64,000 nucleotides of DNA from the NCBI RefSeq assembly GCF_017976235.1, contig NZ_JACVHC010000004.1, positions 170,699-234,698 on the forward strand. The letters run 5' to 3'. Positions 43,486 through 53,054 of the stretch are shown piece after piece. The stretch is from Pseudomonas anatoliensis. Its GTDB lineage: Bacteria; Pseudomonadota; Gammaproteobacteria; Pseudomonadales; Pseudomonadaceae. The stretch's first letter is position 1. Each line of letters opens with the position of its first letter. A program made the position numbers and the translations under genes. The notes under the pieces were generated by a model that saw nothing but the letters and a program-made list of their open reading frames with translations, had not been told where the DNA came from and did no database searches.

Positions 43486-45276
43486 TCAGCGGATCCCTGC
43501 CAGAAGGGTCCGCGCGGTTTGCTTTAATGGCTCATCCCCGTCCTTGAGCAACTCATTGAGCAACGCAATCGCGCTGTCGATGTCTCCGTCATCGATGCAG
43601 GTCTGCGCCTGTTCGAGCTTCCCCGCCCCCGCCTCGTCTGGCGCTGGCATCTGTAAATCCAACGGCTCCAACGCCAGCGACGGCAGCGGATCGGTGAATG
43701 CTTCAAGGAAGTCATCGTCCAGCGGCTGCGCCTCGGGCTCCGGAATCCATTCAAGCTCCGCGTCTTCACTGGCCGCGGTCTCCGGCAGGTCAAAGTCCTG
43801 CGGCAACACTTCCAAACTGGAAGAGAAGCTGGAGTCGTCTGTTGCGGACTGAGCCTGTGCCGGACGGCTATCTTCCAGATCCCAACTGGAGTCCATCGAC
43901 AACGCATCCAGATTCAACTCGAAATTGTCCTCGGGCAACGCGGGGGCGGTGACGATGACCGGAGCAATGCCTATCGCCGCTGATGAAACTGCCGCCAACG
44001 GCGCGGTGCCCAACAGCTTCGGATGCCGAGCGCGGATATCCTGCAAGGCTTGTGCACCAACCCCCTGCTCACGCAAATGACTTTCCTGCTGCTCGAACGC
44101 GGCACTATCGCCCTGACGCCCTAGCACTTCGAGTAGCTGCAAACCAAGATCAGTGCGCTCCGGCTCTTTGTGCAGCGCATCGCGCAACAGTCCGGCGGCT
44201 TCGCCGAGGCGCCCATAGGCCAGGTAAATCGCCACGGCTTCCAGCACATCACCCGCCGCTGGCTCTTCACGGTGATCGGCGGAGGCCTGCGTCCTGACCG
44301 GTTCGGCCGATTCTTGTGAGGAATCGGTTTCGTCCACATCGGGCTCATTGCGCAACGGTAACAACGGCATCGGTGCATCGCCCTGCTGCTGTTGCAGGCG
44401 TCGACGGTGCACGAGCAACCCGGCCAATGCCCCCAGCAACACCAAGCCACCGAGCAATGGCCAATTCCAACCGTCCTCTGCGGACTCGATTGGCGCAGCG
44501 GCAGTTATCGGTGTTGGCGCCGGTGTCGCTGCGGGCGCGGGCGGTGCCTTTTGCTGCTCGATCAAGCGTGTTTGCAGATCACTGACCTGCTTCCTGCCGT
44601 CGGCAATCTGCACATCCTGCGCCTGCAGTCTGGCGTTCAGCTCATCAAGGGACTTTTGCAACTGCTGGTTCTGCAACACGCTGGCGGCCAGTTGTTCGGC
44701 CAGTGCATCGTTGGATGGCGTCGATGCAGTTTGAGGCGCGGCAGGCATGACGCGTTTGCCCTGTGCTGCCTGTGGTGGCGCGCTCACGGGTTCGACGGTG
44801 GGGAATGCAGAGGATTGCGCGCGCGGGTCTGGCTCATCGGTAGCCGGGACGATACCCGGTGAGCCCGGCGGATCGATCAGCACCGTGTATTCGCGCAGCA
44901 AGCGGCCATTGGGCTGATTGAGCTGCACCAGAAAATTCAGAAAAGGTTCGTTGACCGGTTTGCTGGAGGTCACCCGGATCATCTGGCGATTGCCATGCAG
45001 GATCGGCGTGAACTTGAGGTCGTTGAGGAAAAACACCCGCTCGACCCCGGCACGGCCAAACTCTTCAGCCGTGGCCAGGCTCACCGACAGATCGTTCTGC
45101 GTCAGCGTGCCGACATCGAGCAGAGCGATATCGGCCTTGAGCGGTTGATTGAGGGCTGAGTGAACCGAGATCTCGCCCAGCCCCAAAGCCATCGACAAGG
45201 TCGAATAGCCGAATGCGCCAGCCACCAATAATCCCTTGGCGTAAACGCGCAGTACCATGTGCCAACTTGCGAGCAT
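43486..45276 (-). CDS. fimV: Short FimV-like protein
   Basis: 596 residues (the start at 45276 is chosen for the ribosome site AAGGG six bases upstream). A signal segment YAKGLLVAGAFGYSTLSMAL is followed by the FimV N-terminal domain (GLGEISVHSALNQPLKADIA, LDVGTLTQNDLSVSLATAEE), a proline/alanine linker with a coiled coil (about 188-230), one membrane segment (GWNWPLLGGLVLLGALAGLL) and an acidic cytoplasmic tail ending in the FimV tetratricopeptide-like end (IDDGDIDSAIALLNELLKDG). FimV/HubP proteins organise cell poles and type IV pili. This one is shorter than the usual 900 residues, so it may be a paralog. Confidence 0.85.
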   Translation of the reverse strand: MLASWHMVLRVYAKGLLVAGAFGYSTLSMALGLGEISVHSALNQPLKADIALLDVGTLTQNDLSVSLATAEEFGRAGVERVFFLNDLKFTPILHGNRQMIRVTSSKPVNEPFLNFLVQLNQPNGRLLREYTVLIDPPGSPGIVPATDEPDPRAQSSAFPTVEPVSAPPQAAQGKRVMPAAPQTASTPSNDALAEQLAASVLQNQQLQKSLDELNARLQAQDVQIADGRKQVSDLQTRLIEQQKAPPAPAATPAPTPITAAAPIESAEDGWNWPLLGGLVLLGALAGLLVHRRRLQQQQGDAPMPLLPLRNEPDVDETDSSQESAEPVRTQASADHREEPAAGDVLEAVAIYLAYGRLGEAAGLLRDALHKEPERTDLGLQLLEVLGRQGDSAAFEQQESHLREQGVGAQALQDIRARHPKLLGTAPLAAVSSAAIGIAPVIVTAPALPEDNFELNLDALSMDSSWDLEDSRPAQAQSATDDSSFSSSLEVLPQDFDLPETAASEDAELEWIPEPEAQPLDDDFLEAFTDPLPSLALEPLDLQMPAPDEAGAGKLEQAQTCIDDGDIDSAIALLNELLKDGDEPLKQTARTLLAGIR

Positions 45277-45403
45277 GAGCATCCCTTAAATAAGCAAAAC
45301 CGACTTCTATGCGTTCGCACATCCGGTACGAACACGATATTGCCTAGTAGTTCTTATAGTCTGCTCAGTGCGATCTCTCAAAAAACTGGTGCGCGGTTAT
45401 GCC

Positions 45404-45838
45404 TCAAGATTTTTCCAGGTTGGCCAGAATGTGCCCGTGAACACGCATGCACACCTTTAAATCCGCCTCGTCGACACCGTCGAACAATTCGTGGCGCAGT
45501 TTGGTAGCAATGGTTTCGATTTGTTCGATCAGCGGCAGAGCCGGTGCACAAAGGACAATTTTTTTCGCCCGGCGGTCTTCCATCACGGATTGGCGTTGCA
45601 CCAGCCCCTGACTTTCCAGACTATCAAGCAAGCGGGCGAGGGTCGGGCCTTCGACACCAACGCTTCGCGCCAGCTCACTCTGAGTCGGAGCTTCTGCGAA
45701 ACGCGCCAGATGCAGCAGCACCAGCCAGCGTGCCTGGGACAGGTCTAGGCCGGCCAGACGCCGGTCCAGCTCGGCACGCCAGCCGCGGGACATCTGGGCC
45801 AACTGCATGCCAAAGCGGTGTTGATCGGTTAACGGCAT
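45404..45838 (-). CDS. MarR family regulator
   Basis: 144 residues, winged-helix MarR/SlyA protein: DLSQARWLVLLHLARFAEAP, then PTQSELARSVGVEGPTLARL (recognition helix) and the wing SVMEDRRAKKIVLCAPA. Binds palindromes as a dimer and responds to small molecules. The nearest target could be its own upstream region (45839-45951), which is AT-rich and includes AAAACTAATTATTAGTCA (a near-palindrome with TAATTATTA). Neighbours are fimV-like and recQ. Confidence 0.88.
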   Translation of the reverse strand: MPLTDQHRFGMQLAQMSRGWRAELDRRLAGLDLSQARWLVLLHLARFAEAPTQSELARSVGVEGPTLARLLDSLESQGLVQRQSVMEDRRAKKIVLCAPALPLIEQIETIATKLRHELFDGVDEADLKVCMRVHGHILANLEKS

Positions 45839-45951
45839 AAAACACTCGTGGTTAGACTGATGTAATAGAGAAAAACTAATTATTAGTCAGCTAAGCATGA
45901 GCTGCAGCTATAGGCAAGTGTCGCTCTGTACTGAATCGTTACATCTTGAAA

Positions 45952-46147
45952 AGCCCCTCACCCTAACCCTCTCCCAAAGGGAGAGGGGACTGATTGGGGG
46001 ATGCTGGAGAATTTCGTCGACCTGAAAGGGCTTTACTGAATCCGTAATCGACTCAGGCTTTCAGGTCGATGTCGGACGCAAGACACCTCGGTCGGCTCCC
46101 TCTCCCTCTGGGAGAGGGCTGGGCGGGCGGCGTTCCGATGAGGGGCT
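45952..46147. repeat. 196-base imperfect palindromic element
   Basis: Outer arms AGCCCCTCACCCTAACCCTC and ...GATGAGGGGCT are inverted; inner parts CCCTCTCCC / GGGAGAGGG occur in each half, and TCGACCTGAAAG (46017) pairs with CTTTCAGGTCGA (46058). It fills the gap between the MarR gene start and the recQ stop and has no gene. Confidence 0.75.
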
Positions 46148-46157
46148 CGGGCCCGAA

Positions 46158-48287
46158 TTACATTTCAAACTCGGATTGCAGCGCGGCCCGCACGCAATAC
46201 AGCACGCCTTCCGGAACACGACCGGCGAACAGTTCGGCGATTTCGGCGACCGGCGGCAATTCGCCTTCGCCGTCGAGGAATGCGTCCTGCACCTCGCCCA
46301 TCAGCTCTTCAGGCAAGTCCAGGGCCTGCTCCAGCGACAACTGCTGCTTGCCGATCGCCTCGGCGAGCATGCTGTAGACGTTCTTTTCCGAGCACTGCAA
46401 CTGCCCGGCAATCTGCATCGGGGTCATGCCGGCGCGGGCCAGGGTGATGAGCTCGTGCCGCACATCGGCCACCACTTTCGGTGCCTCGACCTCGCCGCCG
46501 AGCACTTCGAGGAAAGCATCGCCGTAGCGCTCCAGCTTGCGCGCACCAACGCCGCTGACCCGGGCCATTTCCGCCAGCGAGGTTGGCTGGCTGCGCAGCA
46601 TCTCCAGCAGTGTCGAATCCGGGAAGATGACATACGGCGGCACGCCGTGTTCTTCGGCCAGTTTGCGCCGCAACGCACGCAGGGCTTCCCACTGCTCGCG
46701 CTCCTCGCCGCGCACCAGCTGGCTGGCCTGGCTCTTGCTGCCGCTCTTGGCGGTGACTTGCGGTTTGAGATCGCGGCGCAGTTCCAGGGTCACTTCGCCC
46801 TTGAGCAGTGGTCGGCAGGAGTCGCTCAAACGCAAGCCGCCATAACCTTCGTGGTCGACGTCGGCCAGCCCACGCGCAACCAATTGACGGAACAGCGAGC
46901 GCCATTCACTTTCGCTCAGTGCCTTGCCTACGCCGTACACCGACAGATGCTGATGACCGAAACTGCGAACCTTTTCGTTGTCCTTGCCCAGCAGCACATC
47001 GACCAGATGGCCGACGCCATAACGCTGACCGGTGCGAAAGATCGCCGACAACGCCTGACGTGCAGGCTCGGTAGCGTCCCAGGTCTGCACGCCGTCGACG
47101 CAGTTGTCGCAATGGCCACAAGGTTCGGCCATCTGCTCGTCGAAATACGCCAGCAGCGTCTGACGACGGCAACGGGTCTCTTCGCACAGCGAGAGCATGG
47201 CGTCGAGCTTGTGTTGCTCCAGACGCTTGTGGCGCTCGTCGCCTTCAGAGTTTTGCAGCATCTGCTTGAGCATCACCACGTCTTGCAGACCGTAGGCCAT
47301 CCACGCATCCGCCGGCAGACCGTCACGACCACCGCGCCCGGTTTCCTGGTAATACGCTTCGAGGGATTTCGGCAGATCGAGGTGGGCAACAAAACGCACG
47401 TTGGGCTTGTCGATGCCCATGCCGAACGCCACGGTGGCGACCATGATCAGGCCTTCCTCGTTGAGGAAACGCTTTTGGTTGAAGGCGCGCAGCTCGTTGG
47501 GCAGACCGGCGTGATACGGCAGCGCCGGGAAGCCTTGATCGCTCAGGAATGTCGCAACTTCTTCAACCTTCTTGCGCGACAGGCAATAGACAATGCCGGC
47601 ATCGCTGCGTCGCTCGGCAAGAAACGCCAGCAACTGCTTGCGCGGCTGTTCCTTGGGCACGATGCGATAAAAAATGTTCGGTCGGTCGAAGCTCGACAGG
47701 AAGCGCTCGGCGTTCTGCAGATGCAGGCGTTCGACGATTTCTTCGCGGGTACGTTTGTCGGCGGTGGCGGTCAGCGCGATGCGCGGCACAGTCGGGAACA
47801 ACTCGGCCAGTTGCCCGAGCTGCAGATACTCGCGACGGAAGTCATGACCCCACTGCGATACGCAGTGCGCTTCGTCGATGGCGAACAGCGCTATGTCGAG
47901 ACTTTGCAGAAAGGACAGCATGCGCGGTTGCACCAGACGCTCGGGCGCCAGATAGAGCATCTTCACTTCGCCGCGCTTGATCCGCGTTGCCAGATCACGC
48001 TGCTGTTCGGCACTCAACGTAGAGTTCAGCGCGGCGGCCGCCACGCCCAGCTCTTCGAGGGTGGCGACCTGATCGTCCATCAAGGCGATCAACGGCGAAA
48101 CCACCACCGCCAGGCCTTCGCGCAGCAGCGCCGGGACCTGGAAGCACAGGGATTTGCCGCCACCGGTAGGCATCAATACCAGCGCGTCACCGCCACTGGC
48201 CACGCGCTCAATGATTGCACCCTGGCGGCCACGGAAACTGTCGTAGCCGAAGATGTCCTTGAGGACGCGTTGTGCCTGTTCGAGCAT
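46158..48287 (-). CDS. recQ: ATP-dependent DNA helicase RecQ
   Basis: 709 residues, standard RecQ. Walker A in [21 protein letters not shown] box in [15 protein letters not shown], motif VI in [13 protein letters not shown], zinc site [20 protein letters not shown] with DNC, RQC winged helix, and a C-terminal HRDC domain (about 530-600) followed by an extra helical part as in other Pseudomonas RecQ proteins. RecQ unwinds DNA 3' to 5' in recombination and repair. Start ATG at 48287; about 375 bases upstream are without a gene. Confidence 0.96.
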   Translation of the reverse strand: MLEQAQRVLKDIFGYDSFRGRQGAIIERVASGGDALVLMPTGGGKSLCFQVPALLREGLAVVVSPLIALMDDQVATLEELGVAAAALNSTLSAEQQRDLATRIKRGEVKMLYLAPERLVQPRMLSFLQSLDIALFAIDEAHCVSQWGHDFRREYLQLGQLAELFPTVPRIALTATADKRTREEIVERLHLQNAERFLSSFDRPNIFYRIVPKEQPRKQLLAFLAERRSDAGIVYCLSRKKVEEVATFLSDQGFPALPYHAGLPNELRAFNQKRFLNEEGLIMVATVAFGMGIDKPNVRFVAHLDLPKSLEAYYQETGRGGRDGLPADAWMAYGLQDVVMLKQMLQNSEGDERHKRLEQHKLDAMLSLCEETRCRRQTLLAYFDEQMAEPCGHCDNCVDGVQTWDATEPARQALSAIFRTGQRYGVGHLVDVLLGKDNEKVRSFGHQHLSVYGVGKALSESEWRSLFRQLVARGLADVDHEGYGGLRLSDSCRPLLKGEVTLELRRDLKPQVTAKSGSKSQASQLVRGEEREQWEALRALRRKLAEEHGVPPYVIFPDSTLLEMLRSQPTSLAEMARVSGVGARKLERYGDAFLEVLGGEVEAPKVVADVRHELITLARAGMTPMQIAGQLQCSEKNVYSMLAEAIGKQQLSLEQALDLPEELMGEVQDAFLDGEGELPPVAEIAELFAGRVPEGVLYCVRAALQSEFEM

Positions 48288-48473
48288 AAAAACTCCAAAA
48301 ATCTACCGATACATCCCTGCTCAGGCTGGTTCAGAACCGCCAAGGCCGCTTAAACAAAACGTAAGAACGCATTGCACGACAACCGCAGTGCGGGCAGGGA
48401 TCGCAAAACGCGGCAGTATACCCGAGCCCTCCCCTGCACAGGGCGACACCCGTCGACAGTTTCTTTGCGCCCT

Positions 48474-48571
48474 TGTAGGAGCTGCCGAAGGCTCGGGCCG
48501 CGATCGGACAATCTTTTGATTCTGTTTTTAAAGACAAGATCAAAAGATCGCAGCCTTTGGCAGCTCCTACA
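48474..48571. repeat. REP pair with 17-18 base insertion in left arm
   Basis: The left arm reads ...GAAGGCTCGGGCCGCGATCG then GACAATCTTTTGAT, where other copies have GGCTGCGATCTTTTGAT; the right arm is regular. The same insertion is seen at 57432-57526. The 378-base gap between recQ and the UPF0149 gene holds nothing else. Confidence 0.8.
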
Positions 48572-48665
48572 CGGGGTCAGCCCTGTAAAAATGCCATGCG
48601 GCTGGCTTGAGCACGCAAGAAGGCCTAGAATTCCCGCATTATTGATTCCCCAAGGTAGCAACGTA

Positions 48666-49253
48666 ATGTCCTTCGCTGAGCAACTGACCCGCCTGCAAGT
48701 CTTCCTCGACGCCGACGAGCTGCACGACGAGGCGCTGGATTACGTGGCCGCCCACGGTTACCTGACCGCGTTGTCGATCTGCTCCGAAGACGTCCCGGAG
48801 CGTGAATGGATCGACGCCCTGTTCGCTGAAGAGCCGCGTTACAGCGACGAAGCTCAGCGTGCCGAGATCGAAGCCACCCTGATCGGCCTCAAGGCGCACA
48901 TCGCCCGTCAACTGGCGTCCGACGAAGAGTTCGAACTGCCGTGCGAGCTGGATCTGGGCGAAGATCCGGACGATTCGGAATTGCGCGGCTGGTGCATCGG
49001 CTTCATGGAAGGCGTGTTCCTGCGTGAAGCCGCCTGGTTCGAAACTGCCGAAGAAGAAGTCAGCGAAATGCTCCTGCCGATCATGGTCGGTTCGGGCCTG
49101 TTCGACGAGCAGCCTGAGTTCGAAGACATCGCCAGTGACGCCAATCTGATGGACGACATGATCGTGCAGATCCCGGAAGCCCTGACAGCTCTGTACCTGC
49201 TGTGCCAGGCGCCAGACGAAAAACCGGCGATCCTCAAGCCACGTCACCACTAA
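48666..49253 (+). CDS. UPF0149 (YgfB/YecA) family protein
   Basis: 195 residues, strongly acidic, helical. Start MSFAEQLTRLQVFLDADELH with LTALSICSEDVPEREWIDAL, then GWCIGFMEGVFLREAAWFET and IPEALTALYLLCQAPDEK. These are typical of UPF0149. It lacks the SEC-C zinc tail of E. coli YecA. Role unknown. The DUF454 gene follows after 10 bases. Confidence 0.87.
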   Translation: MSFAEQLTRLQVFLDADELHDEALDYVAAHGYLTALSICSEDVPEREWIDALFAEEPRYSDEAQRAEIEATLIGLKAHIARQLASDEEFELPCELDLGEDPDDSELRGWCIGFMEGVFLREAAWFETAEEEVSEMLLPIMVGSGLFDEQPEFEDIASDANLMDDMIVQIPEALTALYLLCQAPDEKPAILKPRHH

Positions 49254-49263
49254 GATTCAGCCT

Positions 49264-49659
49264 ATGGACAACCCCATAGGCAACCGCCCCCTGATGTTGC
49301 GCTACTGCCTGCTGGCCATCGGCTGGCTCAGCGTGGCATTGGGGGTGATCGGGATTTTTCTCCCCGTTTTGCCCACCACTCCCTTCCTGCTACTCGCGGC
49401 CGCGTGTTTCGCCCGCAGTTCTCCGCGTTTCTATCGTTGGCTGGTCGAGCATCCCCGGCTCGGGCCATGGATTCGCGATTATCTCGATGGCAACGGCATT
49501 CCACTCAAGGGCAAGGTCTACGCGATCGGGCTGATGTGGGCGAGCATTCTGTTCTCTTGCTATCTGGTGCCACTCCCATGGGCGCGAGGGTTCATGTTGA
49601 CCAGCGCAGTGCTTGTCACGGTCTACATTTTGCGGCAAAAAACTCTGCGCAAGCGTTGA
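49264..49659 (+). CDS. ybaN: DUF454 membrane protein (YbaN family)
   Basis: 131 residues with three hydrophobic segments. The family pattern is GWLSVALGVIGIFLPVLPTT and PFLLLAAACFARSSPRFYRW, then LVEHPRLGPWIRDYLDGNGI and a basic end RQKTLRKR. YbaN-type proteins are small inner-membrane proteins of unknown role. Ten bases after the UPF0149 gene. Confidence 0.9.
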   Translation: MDNPIGNRPLMLRYCLLAIGWLSVALGVIGIFLPVLPTTPFLLLAAACFARSSPRFYRWLVEHPRLGPWIRDYLDGNGIPLKGKVYAIGLMWASILFSCYLVPLPWARGFMLTSAVLVTVYILRQKTLRKR

Positions 49660-49716
49660 GTCACTCTCCAACAATCCCCGCAAGCGCCCCGCCACTCATC
49701 GGAAATCATCACGCGT

Positions 49717-49732
49717 CTGTCAGATCTGACAG
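49717..49732. promoter_or_regulatory. Perfect 16-base palindrome, LuxR-type box or other operator
   Basis: CTGTCAGATCTGACAG, flanked TCTGTC...ACAGGT. It fits the CT-N12-AG form of las/rhl/lux boxes exactly. A TCTAAT hexamer at 49756-49761 could be a -10, which would put the palindrome centre near -43, the usual position for LuxR activators. Repressors of the TetR or GntR families also bind such sites, so the partner is not settled. Confidence 0.45.
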
Positions 49733-49767
49733 GTGTGCAACTCTCCACGCAAAGGTCTAATCAATCA

Positions 49768-49929
49768 AACCGCCCCACCGACAACCGACACCGCTCTGAA
49801 GGAGTCGCGACACGGCATCCGGAAGCCTTTAACTGCTCCCCCCGCTTCGTCCCCTGCTGCTCGCGGGCATGGTTCGCCCCATTGGCAACACAAAAAAACC
49901 GCTGCTCAGGTCAAAGAGCAGCGGTTTTT
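49768..49929 (+). ncRNA. Possible small RNA under the palindromic operator
   Basis: From the possible start site near 49768 to the terminator ending at 49929 gives about 160 bases with no plausible start codon placed after the AAGGAG at 49800. It could be a regulatory RNA, or the leftover of a deleted gene. Confidence 0.25.
49894..49929. terminator. Bidirectional Rho-independent terminator
   Basis: AAAAACCGCTGCTC / GAGCAGCGGTTTTT with A and T runs on both sides; it serves the autotransporter gene (minus strand) and may end a plus-strand RNA. Confidence 0.85.
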
Positions 49930-49991
49930 GAAAGTCCCGATAAATTGTTTTTTATTGTCACAGGCCAGCACACCAATCCTTTAACTGCACC

Positions 49992-52814
49992 TCACCAATT
50001 AAACCTCACGCCCACATTCGCCCCCCAAGGCTGTTCGATGTGCTCACCCTTTGAATAATCAAAATCGGCATGCACTTGCCATTTCGCGGACAGGGCGACG
50101 GCCACCCCCGCACCAAACTCGGCACGAGAACCTGACAAGTCGTTGTTGAACACATTGTCGTTGACCTTCACTTCGTTGTTCGACGCGAACTCATGTGCGA
50201 CTGCCGCACGCAGGTAAGGCTGGGCGATGGCGCCATCATTGAACGCGAAGTTGCGCCCGACCGTGGCCCCCGCCTTGGCGACCAACGAACGCATGCGGTC
50301 GCCATCGGCGTCCATGTCGTTATCCAGGGTGTATTGCTTGCCCTGAATCTGCACTGCCGACAATTGTGTGAACGGCTCGATGAAGTAGTCGTCAGCCAGT
50401 TTGATGTGCCGACCGAACTCGGCGGATGCGCCCACGCCCCAATTGTCATAGTCACCCTTGGTGCGGCTGCCATCACTGAGATTGACCTTGGACTCATTGC
50501 GGAACCGGTTGAACTTGAGCACGCCGTCAAAGTAGTAACCGGTCTCGCTGTCGAGCCAGGTTACATACGGACCGACGTAGTAGCTTTTCACCGTGCCTGA
50601 AGTGCCACGGTCCAGGTCCAGATCGGACTTGCTCGTCCCCGCCAGCACCCCGACCAATACCTGACTTTCACCGATCCGGGCATCAGCGCCAAGGGACAAC
50701 CCTTGCTGCTGTTGCTGATAGCCCACACCCGACCCGGCGGCCACGTTGTATTTATTGCCGTAGGTGCGGATCCAGCCGCCCGCCTCGCCACCGTTGAATC
50801 GCAATTCACCCATGCGGCTGCGTAACGAACTTAGCTCGCCGTACCACACGGTGGGTGCGGTGTTGAACAACGCCAGCACGGAACTCGCACCCGGGCTGAT
50901 CACCTCGGTGGCAGGATCCAGAAACCAATCCTTGCCGCCGTCGTCATTCTCTCGGCTGTTCAGGCTGTAAGACCAGGTACCGACGTCTACAACACCGCTG
51001 CCCGCCAAGGCAAACTGCGCCGCATCGATCGTGGCGGTACGCGCCAGTATCAATTGCTGTGGCGAGGCTGCATCCAGCCCCGACGCAGCCACTGCGAGAC
51101 CAAAATCACCCGCCGAAGCGCCCGTCACATTCAGGAAGTCACGCTCACCGCTGGCAAAATCGCCTTTCATGACAAACGTGCCGTTGCCCGAAAGCGTACC
51201 GACGTTCAGCTGGTGATAAGAAGTGGGCGCATCCGCTGCGCCAAAAGTGACACTGCCCCCATCCAGACTCAAGGCACCGATCGAACCGTTGGCGGTCATC
51301 GTCCAGTTCGAGTTGCTGCTGATATTGACGCTGCCGACATTGTCCAGGCGTCCGGTGAGTTGGGAATGATCTTGAAGGGTGACGCTGTCGACATTGTTCA
51401 GACGACCGGTGAGCTGTGAACGATTTCGCAGGGTAACGCCGTCGACACTTTCCAGGTCACCAGTGAGCTGTGAATGATTTTGCAGGGCGACACTGCCGAC
51501 ATTTTCCAGGTCACCGGTGAGCTGTGAATAATTGTCCAGGGTGACGCTGTCGACATGGTCCAGGTGACCGGTGAACTGTGAAGAATTATCCAGGGCGAGG
51601 ACGTCGACATTGTCCAGGCGACCGGAGAGCTGCGAAGAATTATCCAGGGTGACGCTGTCAACATTTTCCAGGTTACCGGAGAGCTCTGAACGATTTTGCA
51701 AAGTGACACTGCCGATATTTTCCAGGTCACCGGTGAGCCGTGAAGAATTATCCACGATGACACTGTCGACATTGCTCAAGTGACCGGAGAGCTGCGAATG
51801 ATTTTGCAGAGTGACACTGTCAACGTTGTCCAGTTGGCCGGTGAGCTGGGAAGAATTATCCAGGATGACGCTGGCGACATTGTCCAGGCGACCGGTGAAC
51901 TGCGAATGATTGTCCAGAGTGAGGCTGGCTTTCGAGCTGTCATCGACCAGTACGTCGCCCGTCATGTAACTCTGATCAAAGGTGAGATTGGCAGTGCTGC
52001 CGCCAGCAACGTTGATATTGCCTTGTAACGCGCTGCCGATAACCGTCATGGCCGCCGCCGATGCATCTTGAACATCGAGCAGAATGCCGTTGCCAGCCAG
52101 TAGTTGCGAGTTATTCAGAACGCTGATCTGTGCCTGAACGCCTTCCTGAACGAGAATGGCCGACGACTCCCGTCCTTCCAGCGTGGCACCATTGAGCGTC
52201 AGAAGAGTGTCAGTCAGATTGCCACTGCTTGCAGCCATCCGCACACCGTTGGCGCCGCCACTGATGGTTGTGCCGTTGGCGCGAACCTCGCCTGCGAAAA
52301 TGTCGATTCCGACGCTGTCCGCCAGCAAACCCGTGACTTCACCGCCGTTAAGTTCCAGCGTACTCAATCCAGTGATCAGTACACCCGATTTACCGCCCCG
52401 TATGACACTGTCCGTGACCACGGCAGAAGAACCAGTGGGTGAGCCTATCTCACGCCTCAGCGTCAGCGCCGACCCATCACTGCTCAACGTTACCCCGGTC
52501 AGTGATGCCTGACTGTTGGTCAGGGTAATGCCGCTATTGCGATTGCGCCCCACAAAAGCGCCGCCTGTAGCGTTGATGGTTGAACCGCTCTGTACAAACA
52601 CTTCATGGGTTTGCGCATTTTCGGTGTTTAACACCCCGCCGTTGCGCACCAGATAATTATCAACAGGCGTACTGTCAACAATAGTTACATTTTCGCCCGC
52701 TCCCACGTTTGTCAATGCCATCAGGGGTGGACTGATAAACAACAGAGGTGAAAGCGCCATAAAAGTTATAGGCCCTCGAGAAAAAAGCACCAATTTCGTT
52801 CGTAGAATTTTCAC
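49992..52814 (-). CDS. Classical (type Va) autotransporter with repeat-rich passenger
   Basis: 940 residues. Hydrophobic N-terminus (MKILRTKLVLFSRGPITFMA then LSPLLFISPPLMA) as signal; passenger about 40-650 looks like a beta-helix, with SGGANGVRMAASSGN-type rungs and, at about 310-490, ten in-phase 18-residue repeats around LDNVDSVTLDNSSQLTGR. A pertactin-like linker (SLDGGSVTFGAADAPTSYHQ) and the C-terminal barrel (about 670-940: GEAGGWIRTYGNKYNVAAGS, ending GANVGVRFNW) follow. The last residue Trp/aromatic end fits the Bam signal. Target and binding partner unknown. No start-side partner gene. Confidence 0.9.
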   Translation of the reverse strand: MKILRTKLVLFSRGPITFMALSPLLFISPPLMALTNVGAGENVTIVDSTPVDNYLVRNGGVLNTENAQTHEVFVQSGSTINATGGAFVGRNRNSGITLTNSQASLTGVTLSSDGSALTLRREIGSPTGSSAVVTDSVIRGGKSGVLITGLSTLELNGGEVTGLLADSVGIDIFAGEVRANGTTISGGANGVRMAASSGNLTDTLLTLNGATLEGRESSAILVQEGVQAQISVLNNSQLLAGNGILLDVQDASAAAMTVIGSALQGNINVAGGSTANLTFDQSYMTGDVLVDDSSKASLTLDNHSQFTGRLDNVASVILDNSSQLTGQLDNVDSVTLQNHSQLSGHLSNVDSVIVDNSSRLTGDLENIGSVTLQNRSELSGNLENVDSVTLDNSSQLSGRLDNVDVLALDNSSQFTGHLDHVDSVTLDNYSQLTGDLENVGSVALQNHSQLTGDLESVDGVTLRNRSQLTGRLNNVDSVTLQDHSQLTGRLDNVGSVNISSNSNWTMTANGSIGALSLDGGSVTFGAADAPTSYHQLNVGTLSGNGTFVMKGDFASGERDFLNVTGASAGDFGLAVAASGLDAASPQQLILARTATIDAAQFALAGSGVVDVGTWSYSLNSRENDDGGKDWFLDPATEVISPGASSVLALFNTAPTVWYGELSSLRSRMGELRFNGGEAGGWIRTYGNKYNVAAGSGVGYQQQQQGLSLGADARIGESQVLVGVLAGTSKSDLDLDRGTSGTVKSYYVGPYVTWLDSETGYYFDGVLKFNRFRNESKVNLSDGSRTKGDYDNWGVGASAEFGRHIKLADDYFIEPFTQLSAVQIQGKQYTLDNDMDADGDRMRSLVAKAGATVGRNFAFNDGAIAQPYLRAAVAHEFASNNEVKVNDNVFNNDLSGSRAEFGAGVAVALSAKWQVHADFDYSKGEHIEQPWGANVGVRFNW
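51348..51887 (-). repeat. Ten 54-base tandem repeats inside the autotransporter gene
   Basis: Unit boundaries recur exactly every 54 bases (18 codons); units encode variants of LDNVDSVTLDNSSQLTGR. A partial unit precedes and another follows the array. Copies differ at several codons, so the array is not newly made. Confidence 0.9.
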
Positions 52815-53001
52815 AACATGCTCCAGTTTTTTGCCGCCCGATGAGGATGGCTATTTAGCCGCCGGCAGCTTAATGCGAAAACTTCCCGCCGAATGTAGGA
52901 TTAGTCCGATACTGAATAGCGAATTCTCCACAGTTGGCGTCCTACTTCCGCACGACGTCTTTGCAGAAACTCCAGATCGCAAACAAACACGACAGTAGAA
53001 A

Positions 53002-53034
53002 TAAAAAAAGGAAGACTGACGCCTTCCTTTTTCA
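53002..53034 (-). terminator. Rho-independent terminator of the modular protein gene
   Basis: AAAAAGGAAG / CTTCCTTTTT stem with a loop ACTGACGC, just after the stop codon at 53055 on the minus strand. Confidence 0.8.
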
Positions 53035-53054
53035 AGGTGCCACTTAGTTAAGCA

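Noticed and set aside
46176..48353. 725-codon open frame on the plus strand opposite recQ
   Set aside because: Composition is that of an antisense shadow (many Gln, His and Arg); recQ on the minus strand has all the helicase motifs.
49733..50058. Two open frames in the gap after ybaN
   Set aside because: Both read through the terminator at 49894-49929 into the 3' end of the autotransporter gene and have no good start.
51348..51887. CRISPR-like regular spacing
   Set aside because: Units are contiguous, lie inside an intact reading frame and vary along their full length; there are no unique spacers and no cas genes.
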